Shown: positions 27,201-37,996 of the stretch, piece after piece
Layout of the letters: every line of letters starts with the position of its first letter
How positions within the stretch are numbered: the first letter of the stretch is position 1
Source: Annulohypoxylon bovei var. microspora
Lineage: Eukaryota > Ascomycota > Sordariomycetes > Xylariales > Hypoxylaceae
DNA: 64,000 nt
NCBI GenBank assembly: GCA_022836615.1
Contig: MU405313.1
Location: 78,966 to 142,965, forward strand
Direction of reading: 5' to 3'
Made by a program: the position numbers and the translations under genes
The notes under the pieces: model-generated
Told to the model about the DNA's origin: nothing
The model's input: only the letters and a program-made list of their open reading frames with translations
Databases searched by the model: none

Positions 27201-30200
27201 AAGGACTCTTCAGCAACTCCCTGTCTTCCTCGATAGACACTAAGATCGACGGGAGCTTCCTAAAAGTAATCGCCCAACCTGACGAGGGGAAGAGCAAGAT
27301 AGGGTAACAAGTATTTGGTTCAAACTCGAAGTCCCCTCAGCACCACGGCCGACTCGATTTATCGAAGTTGGACGAGTGGATAAGTAAGACAGGGAATGGT
27401 GTTTGGCGAAATAGTACCTAAATATCGATTATCGATCGATAAATCCGGAGCCTTCTAAAGTTTCCAACGACGTTGAAAGACCCTTAGCAATTATTCGCGA
27501 ACATAGGCGGGGCGCCTAATATCTTGGGAACTTACGCAGATCACTCCGTATCAGGACGCATATTCGATTATCCTCTTGGCTTATATTTTCGGATGTTACG
27601 TCGACTCTACACAGCAGAAGGCGGGTTTGGACTTTGGATTAACATTACGTCGTGGAGAAATTCTAGCTTCGGTTCATTGACGAGTGATATGGATGATGAA
27701 ATATCGATTCGTTTGCTATCTCGAGGCTTTATTTGACAGCGTCGATCGATCCTCGCCGAGTAAATTTCCTACGCCATTGTCGTACGAACCCATATATATA
27801 ATTTCTGTATAAGAGTTCGGAAACAGAGGGCACAGAATGAGGGATGGTAGTAGTATTGATAAAAGTTTATCATTTCGGCTTCTATCGTCTCGATCTGACG
27901 GAACGATACCCCGGCTTACGACGGACTGAAATCGAGTTCTAGGTATCATGCTCGCCGAGGCTATGGAATCATATACCAGACACGATTACGAATAACTAAG
28001 ACAAAGATTTGAGCAAGAAGGATATTACGATAGTTGAGTAGGGAGGTACTTATATGTTTCAGAACAGGGTCATTTTAACGTCACATTGACTTTCTCACCG
28101 AAGAACCCTCTGGGAATCACGCACACCAATGGCGTCACAAGATTTAACCAATGCCTGCCCTAGAAATCTATTGGATATGAAGGTAGCTGTAACTACGGTG
28201 ACCACGCTTATGGCGAAGACTTTTGGGGGCGAGGAGATATTCAAAGTCGCCGGAGGATGGATTTTCGAGACCTAACAAAGAACCCTGGATGTCGAATTCG
28301 CTATATCGATACATACATGGGATGCTTTTTATTTGATCTTGCTAGCTACGGTTCTACATTGCCTTCGACTCCACTCGGTGTTTTGGTCAGCTGGTCGAAC
28401 GTCGCTGTCTGGATCTCGCAGCTATCGCGACAAGCTTATATCACGTCCCCGAAAGAATTGGAAGCCGATTTGCCAAGGATATCGAACGAGGCACCAGTTC
28501 TAGCACGTATCCGTATTTTTTACAAGGCGAACGAATCCCTACCTACGCATCTGGTCAAATATATTCTAAGAGGGTTTAAGGTTACTTCTTTACGAAACGT
28601 TATGAAGACTTGCGACTCGAAGTAACATGCAAGGACTGGAAATAAGTTTTCATTGCTCGGCACTGAGAGGTAACAAAGGCTGAAGGAGGAGCGGACAAAT
28701 GGTCACGCAATACGCCTCAGTGCATCCGCAAACGGGACCAGAAAGAAAAGGGGTCGAGTTACGATCAGGGGGAATTCTCTCCGAATTAACTAAAATCCAT
28801 TGGTTATAGGCTACGATCTCCCTTCCTGCTCTTAGGGAAATGCCACTCATCACATTTTAGAATTAAATTAGCTAGACGTTTTCAGGATCCAGTTCTAAAT
28901 TATTAACTACCAGGAACGATGCAAGCACGAAATCACGTATCGAAGATAGCCGCACACACATTCAACTCGTTTTATTTAAGAACAATAGCCTGTCGATCCT
29001 CTATAGACGTCGCAGGTGCATATCTTTCTCGTCTGCACTCTGTATGGACCTTCACAATCCATTCCAGGCAACACCGTTAGCCTCTGCGCTCGGCGAGTGT
29101 AGAGCACACCGCGATACTATAACCGTGTAATTCGGAAGCACCAAGTGATCACAATTTTTAAACCCGTGATCCAGTAGGTGCTCCCATGTATGTCGGAGTT
29201 GGCCAGGAGCTTGCGAATCCCGACATCTTATCTCGATCGGGTCCGAGGAGACTCCATTCGTATCGGCTAAAGGCTGTTAGTGATGCTCAAAACGATTTGT
29301 GCTGGGATATATTTCTTTACCTTTATACTGCCGCTCTTGTGTCATGGGCCTTTATGCCTATTCAAGCGCGCAGTAGAATCGGACTCTCCGCAGGCCAGGG
29401 GGCCCACCGGTCCGTAAAAAAAAGGGGGAAGCCCTAGGGACGCCAATTTACTCGAGTATTAAAAAGGAGAAGCAAAATAGAGAAACGGGCGAAGAATGCT
29501 AACAAAAAAATCTCGCTTGCAAGTTCCAGGTTTGCCCTACGGTTCTCTTGGACAAGTGCCGGCGATATCGTTGTCGACAATTTTGCTTATCACGCCATAA
29601 ATACATAAACGAGACAGAACTTTAAAGCTTCACGCACAAGTTAGCTTACGTTTGATACGTAGTATTTTAAGACGAAGGGAGTATAGATGTATGCTGACAA
29701 GTCAAAGTCTTTCCGATATTCGGTCGCCATTGCTCACTGCTTGTCGTTTCGAGCACCGATCATCTTCCCAATGGGTGGGAAGACTAGATTTTTCTGTGTT
29801 GTTGAATTCTTGCCGGGCTTTATGGCGAAAGATCTACCATATATCAGTTATATTAGGAGGTTATGCTTCACTTTGTCCTTATCAAGATTTATGCTATCCC
29901 GAATCTCGTGATGATTGCCGCAATTGTATTCTTACGAAAAGAAAGTTATGTTTAAATATGATTTTAATATGTATATAAAAGTATCATCCGGCTTATTATA
30001 ATATAAAAGTTAACCCAATTAACGTTTTTAACATACTTTGGTAATATTATTCTATATTATCGTCTATGGACGTGATGAATAACACTTCGTTAATTATAAT
30101 TATTTTATTATAATTAAAAACCTTAAATAGACTACAAAACTATGAGAAAATTTTAAACACTAAGATAATAACATGGAAGCTCTTTTAAGAAATTTCTTCT

Positions 30201-30808
30201 CAAAAGGCTCACTACTAAGAAGGGAGATGATTAAGAGGGGTTGGTAACAACTAACACATAAACTTTTATTTAATAGCAAAAAGCTTATTACAAACATTAA
30301 TTATTTATTTATCACCTGAATAATTTAACACCAGAACAACTTCTGGCAAAAGAAATAAAAGATAGTTATATTTGAAAATAAAATTATTGGCTCTTAGATA
30401 TCAGTTTCTGGTCCCAATGTAGGTAGGTACCTGGTGAACAACATTGATTAACAAACTAAAACTAAGAAAATATTCCAATGACAAATGAAATCTTATAAAT
30501 TTCTTTAATCAATCTAATACAACACAAACTACCTGTACTTATTCTATAAAGCGTTGCGAGCACTTACCAATCATATATTGGAAGTGTTGTTAAATGTTAG
30601 GTAGGTACCTAGTGAAACATATTCCCAAGCGTATCACAGATCTTAAGTATCACGATCAACGCCTCTTAATCGGGTTACTTACAATGTAGAAAATAGCCTT
30701 AGCCAAGTTATTAAGCAACATGGCGACGGAGGATGAACAAGACGGTTCAACCCATAGGCCATGTATTTCTTAGAGCGACGAATGACCTAACCTAACCCCC
30801 TTTCCTTA
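21286..30808. other. Gene-poor region, right part of a 17 kb desert
   Basis: No gene is supported. A GC-richer stretch at about 21480-23600 includes an 11-bp perfect inverted repeat (22680-22690 and 22723-22733). CA-rich DNA lies at about 23698-23770. A 126-codon, very basic ATG frame at 23811-24191 (+) has low-complexity composition and no motif. At 26.2-28.6 kb three ATG-started frames on the plus strand (26224-26496, 26955-27194, 28257-28625) look somewhat protein-like but match nothing I know; the second begins with a signal-peptide-like hydrophobic stretch. From about 29.9 to 30.7 kb the DNA becomes AT-rich and carries TAGGTACCTG (30424-30433) and TAGGTACCTA (30602-30611). Confidence 0.5.
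22680..22733. repeat. 11-bp perfect inverted repeat
   Basis: GGGCCAAGCCG at 22680-22690 and its exact complement CGGCTTGGCCC at 22723-22733 are separated by 32 bases, so they can form a GC-rich hairpin. No adjacent gene gives it a role. Confidence 0.6.
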
Positions 30809-33271
30809 TCACCCTTTCTCCAGCCTCCTAACCCTCCTCTCAACGCCCTCCTCGAACTCGCTCACGCCCCCCTGCAGGACCTTCATCTCGCCAGCTTTAA
30901 GCCTACACACGACCCTCCTCGCCGCCCCCGCTCCCGCCCCCGCTCCCGTGTCATCATCCCCACTATCCTCCTCCCCATCCCCCACGCCCTCCACCACGCC
31001 GCGCACAAACCACCGATCGTGGCTAACCAGCACGACGGCGCCGCCCCAGCCGCGCAGCGCCTGCCGCAGCGCGGCCACGGTCTCGTAGTCGAGGTGCGTG
31101 GTGGCCTCGTCGAGCACGAGGCAGTGCGGGCGGCGCCAGAGCACGCGGCCCATCTGCAGCCGCACGAGCTGGCCGCCGGAGAGCCGGCGGACGGGCACGT
31201 CCGACGCGAGGCGACCCGGAAGCCCCAGCTGGGCCAGCAGGCCTCGGACCTGTCCTTCGTCTAGCTCGCCGTGGATTTCTCTCGATAGCAGGGACAGCGC
31301 CGTCAGCTCGGGCTCCACGCGCCCCGTCTGCTGCAGCTCTTCGACGGCGTGCTGGGCGTAGTACCCGAGCTTCAGGCGCGGGTGTTTCGTCAGCGCGCCC
31401 GCGGCCGGCCTCGTCTCCTCGACCAGCAGCTTGACCAGCGTCGACTTGCCGCTGCCGTTGAGCCCCAGCACGCCTACGCGGTCGCCCATGCCGACGGACA
31501 AGCTGACGTCCCTCAGCACCGTCTTCTTGTCGCCGGGGTACCTGAACGTGACGCCCTCCAGCGAGACCAGGGCGCCCGGAAAGCGCAGCTCGGAGGGCTC
31601 GGGGATGGCGAAGCTGACGGGCCTCTCGTCCTGCGGGACGTCGACGTCGGCGCGGCTCGTGAGGTGGAAGCCGACGAGGTCACGGTTGAGCTTGAAGCGG
31701 CCGCCCCTGGCGCTGGCCTCGAGGCCCCAGCGGTCGTCGAGCTTCTTCTGGCGCGACTTGGCCTGGCGGATCTTGTTCTGGTCGTCCTTGGCCTTGCCCT
31801 CGCGCAGGTTGCGCTGGATCGTCTGCTGGATGTGGTCCTTCTGCCGGTCCTGGGCGTCCTTCGCCCGCGCGAGGTGGGCCTTGAGCTCCGCACGCGAGGA
31901 CTCGTAGGCCGGCAGGTCGCCGTGGAAGTACGTGAGGCCCCTATCCTTGATGATGAGTAGGTCCGTGCACAGCGAGGTGAACTCGCGGTCGTGGGATACG
32001 AGGATCAGGGTTGGCGGGTCTGGTGACTCGGCTAGGGCGGTGAGATGCCGCTGCAGCCAGATGATGCCGAGGAGGTCGAGGAAGTTGGTGGGTTCGTCGA
32101 GGATCAGTATATCCGTGTCTTGTAATAACGCGGCGGCCAATGCCGTTCGCATCTTCCAGCCCCCGGATAGGCTTGATACGGGCTGCGCCATGCGAGATTC
32201 TGTGAAGCCAAGACCTGTAAGTATCTTCTTCGCCTTGGACTCAGTGTCCGCTAGTTTCGAAGGTTCAATTTGAAGTTGAAGGTCAGCCAGCATATCTGCC
32301 GCCTCACTTGTTTCCTTCGCTAGTGTCTCGGATGAGATGTCTTCGTCATTCTCTTCATATCTATACTTCGTGTTAGGGCCACATGGAATCGTTTATGAAG
32401 GAATGATTGGTGTTATACTGCAATTGGAACTTAGCGACCTTCTTCTCCATCGCAACCAAGGCTTTTCTAGCTTGCATTCCTCTTGTGCCGCTACGAAGCC
32501 TGGCATCTTTGTCCTTTAGAAATAGTTCTTTTTGGAGACGCTCATGGTGAACTTTTCGAAATGCTTTTAGGGAGCCGAAGCCATCGCCGCTGTGAATGCC
32601 TCTAGATAGCACTGAAAAAATAGGTTAATAAGGGGTCAGAGGATTACACGATGTTGTGCTAACCATCAATTTCCCGTTGCACCTCCTGTTTAGCTGTGGC
32701 CCGTTCAACGACCTCCTCTAACACTACTGGTCCTTCGCCGTTATCAGGAGTAGTAGCCGGGCCGTCGTCAGTATTGACATCTCCAGCGTCGGTCTGTTGT
32801 AGAATTACTACGCGGGTTTCCTCTGGTATTCCCGGGATGAGCTTCTCCGCTATCGCTTTCAACAGAGCTACGATAATCCATAAGCGACAACTCATATATC
32901 AACTCACATACCTCCAGCTACAACTCAATTGACATGCATAGGGACTCACTTGACTTCCCGGTGCCGTTCCGCCCGATAAGAGCATACCTCTGACCAGCCT
33001 TCAGTCTCAATTTGGCATTATTGAGGATCTCAGTTCCTTCACTCTTCGCCTTGGCCTTGCCTTTGGCACCTGGCTTAACCCCTGAAGTGACGGTGATATT
33101 TAGGCCTTCAATATCTAGCTATAAGTTTCTTAATTAGAACCTTTAGACATATAGAGAGAGACCAATGAATAGAGTATGTACCTCACGATAATTAGGGGTT
33201 CCGATGTTAAAGCGGGTTTGCTTGGAGGTGCATAGAATAGTTGCTGCGCTCTCTGCTTCCATGGACGTCAT
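30809..33271 (-). CDS. ABC-F type ATPase (soluble, twin nucleotide-binding domains)
   Basis: A cytosolic ABC protein without membrane segments, of the ribosome-associated ABC-F class that includes Gcn20 and Arb1. The CDS is complement(join(30809..32360, 32419..32611, 32664..32867, 32950..33118, 33182..33271)), 735 residues; every junction closes in frame. NBD1: Walker A GRNGTGKST (about 79-87, split by an intron), signature LSGGW (283-287), Walker B/D-loop DEPTNFLD (307-314). A charged linker (about 370-430) precedes NBD2: Walker A GLNGSGKST (518-526), signature LSGGQ (612-616), Walker B/D-loop DEATTHLD (635-643). Both D-loops differ from the usual DEPTNHLD. An acidic Gly/Ala-rich insert lies near the C-terminus. 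The frame is open upstream of the chosen ATG back to an acceptor-like TTTTCAG, so a further 5' exon is possible. The orthologue is not certain. Confidence 0.9.
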
Positions 33272-33753
33272 GTTCGCGACAGTATGCCTGAACGTCTTAG
33301 TCACGGATGGGTAGCTTGAGGTGAATATCTGAAAAGGGGACTTGATCAGTATATGACTTCTTTCATCTTTAAAAATATAGTGATTCCCATGTCCGGGTAC
33401 CTCCTAGATAGCATTTGAGCCGTAATACATAACCTTGTCAAGATAGATGCCGGAAAAGGATCGCACCTCCTTTAGATCTATACGATCTATGCGATGGCGT
33501 GTGGTATTGCATCCTTAGCTGCATAGAGCTAGCAGTAGCGTGGATGATTCATTCTGTTTCATTGTGGCGCCTCCTGTGATTGGCCAATATGAGAATTATA
33601 CCCAGTAACTCATGCTGCTCAAACTAAATCCTTGGTTCTTAGTCGTTTATCATTGTCGTGTGGATTATAGGCGGGATAACGTACCTGTTGAGACATATTT
33701 ATCGAGTCCATCCAAATTTTAGAAATTTAGTGATACCAGCTACGATAAGACAT
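33272..33753. other. Intergenic region, ABC-F start to lipid kinase end
   Basis: 482 bp between two genes on the minus strand. The part next to the ABC-F start carries an acceptor-like TTTTCAG on the minus strand, suggesting an intron in the 5' leader or one more coding exon. Otherwise nothing is recognised. Confidence 0.45.
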
Positions 33754-35187
33754 TTATACAACAGACCGATCTACCAAAACCTGTAAGTGAGGTTTATCCT
33801 CCGTCTTGACCGTCATGGAACCGCCTTGGGGCAATTCCACGATCGTGCCATCGATGCAGACCTTCCTCCATCTGGCATCTTCTTCTAAAGTAGTGATCTT
33901 GACCACTTTTGCTTCATCGTATCCAACGCCTTCTTCATTGCCGTTATTACCAGTCCACTTCATACCGACATGCTTCCCTTCATTATACACCTGCATCATG
34001 ATCTCCATAGTCTTCTGCCCGCTTACGGCGCCGAAGTGGATGAGTCTCAATTTGCCGTCTAGAGGCTTGCTGGACGGCGAAATCGTAAATGTCTTTTCCA
34101 GATTCGAAACCATAGCAATGAGGATGTATGCATGTCGATCCCGGTCGAGCTTTTGTAAGTGAGATCCATCTTTTCCAGCAAGCTCGACAACAGCATTATA
34201 CGCATGGCTTTCTCCGAGAAGCTGTTGCCCCACCATCTTGAACCGCTCAGCACCGTATTTTCGATACTCCGGCGTATCGCTCTCCCAGACCAATTGGCTA
34301 TGAAAGCCGTAGCTAGCAACAATATCGCCGTAGAGGTGAGATATGGAATTATCATGGCTTTCAAGTCCCTTATCGGAATTTTCGACAGTGATAACGCGGG
34401 AGCCGGGCGAGAACTCCGCCTTGAATGAGGGCAGAGGTGCGGCTTTGCCTTTAAACAAGGTGCGCAGAGCCTGTACTAGACTAGAAGGCGCCAGGGAATT
34501 AGTAATCGTGTTCGTCAATTTATGCTGCGAGTGGAAATGCGCATTTCCCGTGCCTAATGGTAATATCGCGATTAAGGGGAGATGAGTCTCCACGTCTGGC
34601 CCCCCTGTTGGTTCTCTAGCATTGAGGAAGTCGATGACACCACCGTCACCACTGAGAAGGACAATAGTATGTTGTACCGTAGCTTGGATAGCATCGCCGA
34701 GATTCCTAGCGAAATCGCGCACACTATTAGCATCCTGTGTGATGACGAGATTATAAGTATTCGGCTTCGACCGTTCCGTTAAGTCTGTCGATGGCTCCAA
34801 AGCATGAATACCCAGGCCCTCCAAAACGGGCCGGAGAACGGACTTGTAAAAGTTTAAAGAGAGACCTGTCCCGGAGCCGGTTGACACGACAACATGAACA
34901 TGTCGTGATGGACCGCTCTGTAGATACTCGGGTACTTCCTCGCTTAGAAACTCATTTAGTAAGAACTGCGGAACATCTGTGTTCTGAGTCCTCGATAAAT
35001 TAAACGAAGGTCCTTGTTCTCCATTCTCTTCCCTTAAACTGAAAATCTCATATGTATCGGGCTTGTCTGCTGCCTGTGGCCGTTTTGAAATCAGGGTGAT
35101 CTCTTCAGGTTTAACGAAACCAAGACTGCTGCCTGATTCGATTTCTCCGGTGTCGGCGGCGATACCATTGGACTCATTAATAGACAT
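33754..35187 (-). CDS. Diacylglycerol/sphingoid-base kinase-like protein (DAGKc domain)
   Basis: A probable lipid kinase that phosphorylates diacylglycerol or a long-chain base. It is intronless, 477 residues from the first true ATG (MSINESNG); the frame opens 14 codons earlier but without ATG. The nucleotide-binding fold is visible: VVVSTGSGTG, then LLSGDGGVIDFLN (about 175-190), the family's glycine-rich GDG motif, and ILPLGTGNAHFH (about 208-220), equivalent to PxGTGND. The C-terminal half contains a beta-rich part with GKLRLIHFGAVSG and the ending GGSMTVKTEDKP, as in the LCB kinase/DAGK superfamily. The motif ends in Ala-His rather than Asp, so the substrate class is open. The neighbouring ABC-F and TRM1 genes run in the same direction but are separated by 480-560 bp and need not be related. 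Confidence 0.85.
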   Translation of the reverse strand: MSINESNGIAADTGEIESGSSLGFVKPEEITLISKRPQAADKPDTYEIFSLREENGEQGPSFNLSRTQNTDVPQFLLNEFLSEEVPEYLQSGPSRHVHVVVSTGSGTGLSLNFYKSVLRPVLEGLGIHALEPSTDLTERSKPNTYNLVITQDANSVRDFARNLGDAIQATVQHTIVLLSGDGGVIDFLNAREPTGGPDVETHLPLIAILPLGTGNAHFHSQHKLTNTITNSLAPSSLVQALRTLFKGKAAPLPSFKAEFSPGSRVITVENSDKGLESHDNSISHLYGDIVASYGFHSQLVWESDTPEYRKYGAERFKMVGQQLLGESHAYNAVVELAGKDGSHLQKLDRDRHAYILIAMVSNLEKTFTISPSSKPLDGKLRLIHFGAVSGQKTMEIMMQVYNEGKHVGMKWTGNNGNEEGVGYDEAKVVKITTLEEDARWRKVCIDGTIVELPQGGSMTVKTEDKPHLQVLVDRSVV

Positions 35188-35749
35188 ATTTAGTTTCTGT
35201 GCGGAAAACCGTACGTGAGGCTCTTTCAAGGGCTAAGTTCCAACCCTTATCATCGTTGACAAGACTGCTTATGAGAAGCTCAAGTGAGGCATTCATGCTA
35301 AGAAAAGCGACCTAACGATGGAAGTAAACGGAAACCTACAAGGTCTAGATTAGTAATTCAGAGTGGGGTCTGTGATACGTGATAGTCAATTATATTAAGC
35401 CATTCAGGGGTATAGAAGTCGCACAAACATATCACACCGGGAAACCTTCACCATGTGCCGCACTAGCCTCATTGCACAATCTTAGGTCATTGTGCGTTAT
35501 CTTGGACTCCGTAGGGCTGAGATGAAGGTATTTAATTGGCGCAGTACCTATATCTGATATTATAGTGGGTCTTGGCCGGTATGGTCCGGGCTGTCCGGGG
35601 TAATCACTTTTATCACGGAAACACCTAGACAAACATAAGCAAAAAGCAAAAGGGGTATCATTGACCGTACTTTAATCAACCGTCACATTTATAAATCAGA
35701 CCTGCCCTAAAACTCCTAATCTGGTACCGAGCTTTTCAACCATCTATCT
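35188..35749. other. Intergenic region, lipid kinase start to TRM1 end
   Basis: 562 bp holding the lipid kinase leader and the TRM1 3' end. No other feature recognised. Confidence 0.5.
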
Positions 35750-37996
35750 TCAACGTTCCTTCGCCTTGGTCTGGGGACCCCAATTCTCCGTTGGGTTCGT
35801 CTGGTACCTGGTAAGGCCAGCTTTAGATGTATCTCGGCCGAGTTTTTGATTGAAAACAATCTCTAGCTTATCGACATCATCGTTTTGCGTGTCCTTCGTA
35901 GGCTCGCCCCTCGTACCCTCATCATCTGCAGTCTTATCCGTTGCTACCTCGTCTTTCACGGCTTCGTCTTTCTTGCCTAACCTGAGCAAGGTGTACGCCG
36001 GAGTATTTTCCTTAACTTTCTCGACTTTTATAGGATGCTGACGAATCCATTCCCGCATGATATCCCAAATAACTGACCACGGCGCATTGGTCTTCAGACT
36101 ACCAGGTTTACAGTGACTGCGAGTGACGTGATAGCCCAGATGACGTAGAGCGCCTCTGAAGCTGTCCTCGTCAGGACAGATGCAGTGCACCACACGTGCT
36201 AGACTTGTCGGATGGAAAAAGAATGGGTATGGATCAACCGTGGCATATTCATCTTCCCTAGAACTCTCCAGATGGTCTTTTGAGGATGGGAGGAATTCTT
36301 CAAGAGCCGTATGTAGCATTCCCTCTATACGCGGCTTCGTGCCGTAGACATCATCGGACACGTTGGGTAACTCGTCCAAGATCTTATTAATAAAGTCAGT
36401 AGAATGCAGCGGTCCGCCATACATCGGACCGGCTAAGTGCATCTTAGAATTGCACTCCTTGCAAAGCTGATCAACTGTAGGTGCTATGGCAAATCCATGT
36501 TTGTAGAATACACCCCTCCCTGATTTGTTAGGCGCCTTCCTGTTGCGAGCTAGAAATTGTGTCTCCCAGGCTCCGCATCCTTGATCGCAATTATAGGCGA
36601 TCATAGTTTTCCCTGCGAGAAACTTGACCTGTGCCGGAGATTTTCTAACCTTGACGAAGACTCGGGTATAGTAGTCGACCGACAAACTTAGGAGGGGTTC
36701 TATAGCCAGTCCGTATCGCGCCGCCGCCGTAGCAAGACCATGAAGTATTAGGCGCAATCCAACTTCGTGAGAGTGAAATCCCTTCACAGGGACACCACCA
36801 TAAAGCGCAAACGCCTTCTCCGGATATCCGTTTGACGCCCAGACGGCCGAGTCCGTGCATGTGACACATAATAGGCCGCCGTCATCTCGTATGGCATTGA
36901 GCGCTGCATCGAAGAAGGGAGCAGCGGTTCCATAAGGATCTAAGTCGATTACATCATATTTCTTATTCGGCTTGTGGTTGCTCTTCTTATTACGATTCTT
37001 GCCCTTTGCGCCATCATCCGCTTCCTCTTGAGTAAGCAAAGAGTACATGTGCGCACGGGCGTCGCCTGACGTAGCATTCACCTTGGACTGGATACCATTA
37101 TGCTCGGCATTACGCTTGATGGCTTCCACAGCCGTGGGACTTAAGTCGTTTGCAGTAACTGATGTGACGAATGGCAATTCTTGAGCATAACGTAAGGCTC
37201 GGAGCCCCGTAGCTGACAATGCATCGAGTATGGTAAATGTAGGACCAGATGTTCGTTTGGTTTCGCTAGGCTTCGTCTCTTGTCCTTTGGTTGATAACTC
37301 ATCTCCGGCAGTTTGATTGGCATTAGGTATGTCACTAGACGTCAAATCACCGTTACTGCCGCGAGTGTCCCCAGAAGATTTATCTTGGGGTTTCTCTTGA
37401 GGAGATTCCTCAGTTTCATTTGGTGGTTTCTCTTGAGGTCCCTGCTCATGACCATTCTGTTGGTCTGAAGGGGCTACATCTGCCTCGCTCGGATGGGCCT
37501 CATTCTTCTCGGGCGTATCGACCATGGACGTGTCACCCTGTGTAGTCTCTACTGCCTTCTCTTGCTTCTTCGGCTTATTACCACCGGTATCTAACTTCTC
37601 GCGCTTTCTCTTAGCTACTCTGTCCGCATTTGCAGGATGCCTCTTCGCTAAGGTCTCCTGCCCGTAGGCTTTGATCGCGAGAACAGTAAGGTCGCGGTTG
37701 AATTGTTGGATAGGATTGTAAAAGACTTTTTGTTGTTCTTCGACATTGTTGAGCTTCTTGCCCGATGCATCTTTTGCCGAGAATGGAACTAAGATACGAG
37801 CCAGTCCTTCCTTAATTTCTGTAAAATCTTGTCCATCTCGCGTAATGATGGGAACCTCGGTCGTCGCGGCCGAAGTACCATTCTTAGTTTTCGAAGTCAT
37901 CGTGTGCATAGCTTGAAGAAAGAACGGTTCGACGAAATATCGGGTTACATGTCTTATCACTGGTCGATAAGATGCGAATGAGAGTGAGAGTAGCAT
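35750..37996 (-). CDS. TRM1: tRNA (guanine26-N2)-dimethyltransferase Trm1
   Basis: Makes N2,N2-dimethylguanosine at position 26 of nuclear and mitochondrial tRNAs using S-adenosylmethionine. It is intronless, 748 residues from the first ATG. Diagnostic segments: FYNPIQQFNRDL near the N-terminus, the SAM-binding LDALSATGLRALRYA (about 254-268), VIDLDPYGTAAPFFDAA, CTDSAVWASNGYPEKAF, and zinc-type cysteines in NCDQGCGAWE and LCKECNSKMH. An acidic, Lys/Glu/Ser-rich low-complexity insert of roughly 130 residues sits between the N-terminal part and the SAM domain, and another lies near the C-terminus. The first ATG gives a basic N-terminus without acidic residues (MLLSLSFASYRPVIRHVTRY), typical of mitochondrial import. 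Internal ATGs at 37909 and 37900 would give a form without it, matching the known dual targeting of yeast Trm1. Confidence 0.97.
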   Translation of the reverse strand: MLLSLSFASYRPVIRHVTRYFVEPFFLQAMHTMTSKTKNGTSAATTEVPIITRDGQDFTEIKEGLARILVPFSAKDASGKKLNNVEEQQKVFYNPIQQFNRDLTVLAIKAYGQETLAKRHPANADRVAKRKREKLDTGGNKPKKQEKAVETTQGDTSMVDTPEKNEAHPSEADVAPSDQQNGHEQGPQEKPPNETEESPQEKPQDKSSGDTRGSNGDLTSSDIPNANQTAGDELSTKGQETKPSETKRTSGPTFTILDALSATGLRALRYAQELPFVTSVTANDLSPTAVEAIKRNAEHNGIQSKVNATSGDARAHMYSLLTQEEADDGAKGKNRNKKSNHKPNKKYDVIDLDPYGTAAPFFDAALNAIRDDGGLLCVTCTDSAVWASNGYPEKAFALYGGVPVKGFHSHEVGLRLILHGLATAAARYGLAIEPLLSLSVDYYTRVFVKVRKSPAQVKFLAGKTMIAYNCDQGCGAWETQFLARNRKAPNKSGRGVFYKHGFAIAPTVDQLCKECNSKMHLAGPMYGGPLHSTDFINKILDELPNVSDDVYGTKPRIEGMLHTALEEFLPSSKDHLESSREDEYATVDPYPFFFHPTSLARVVHCICPDEDSFRGALRHLGYHVTRSHCKPGSLKTNAPWSVIWDIMREWIRQHPIKVEKVKENTPAYTLLRLGKKDEAVKDEVATDKTADDEGTRGEPTKDTQNDDVDKLEIVFNQKLGRDTSKAGLTRYQTNPTENWGPQTKAKER

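Noticed and set aside
31019..32273. Several long plus-strand frames over the ABC-F gene
   Set aside because: They are GC-driven shadows of the minus-strand gene, which carries all the motifs.
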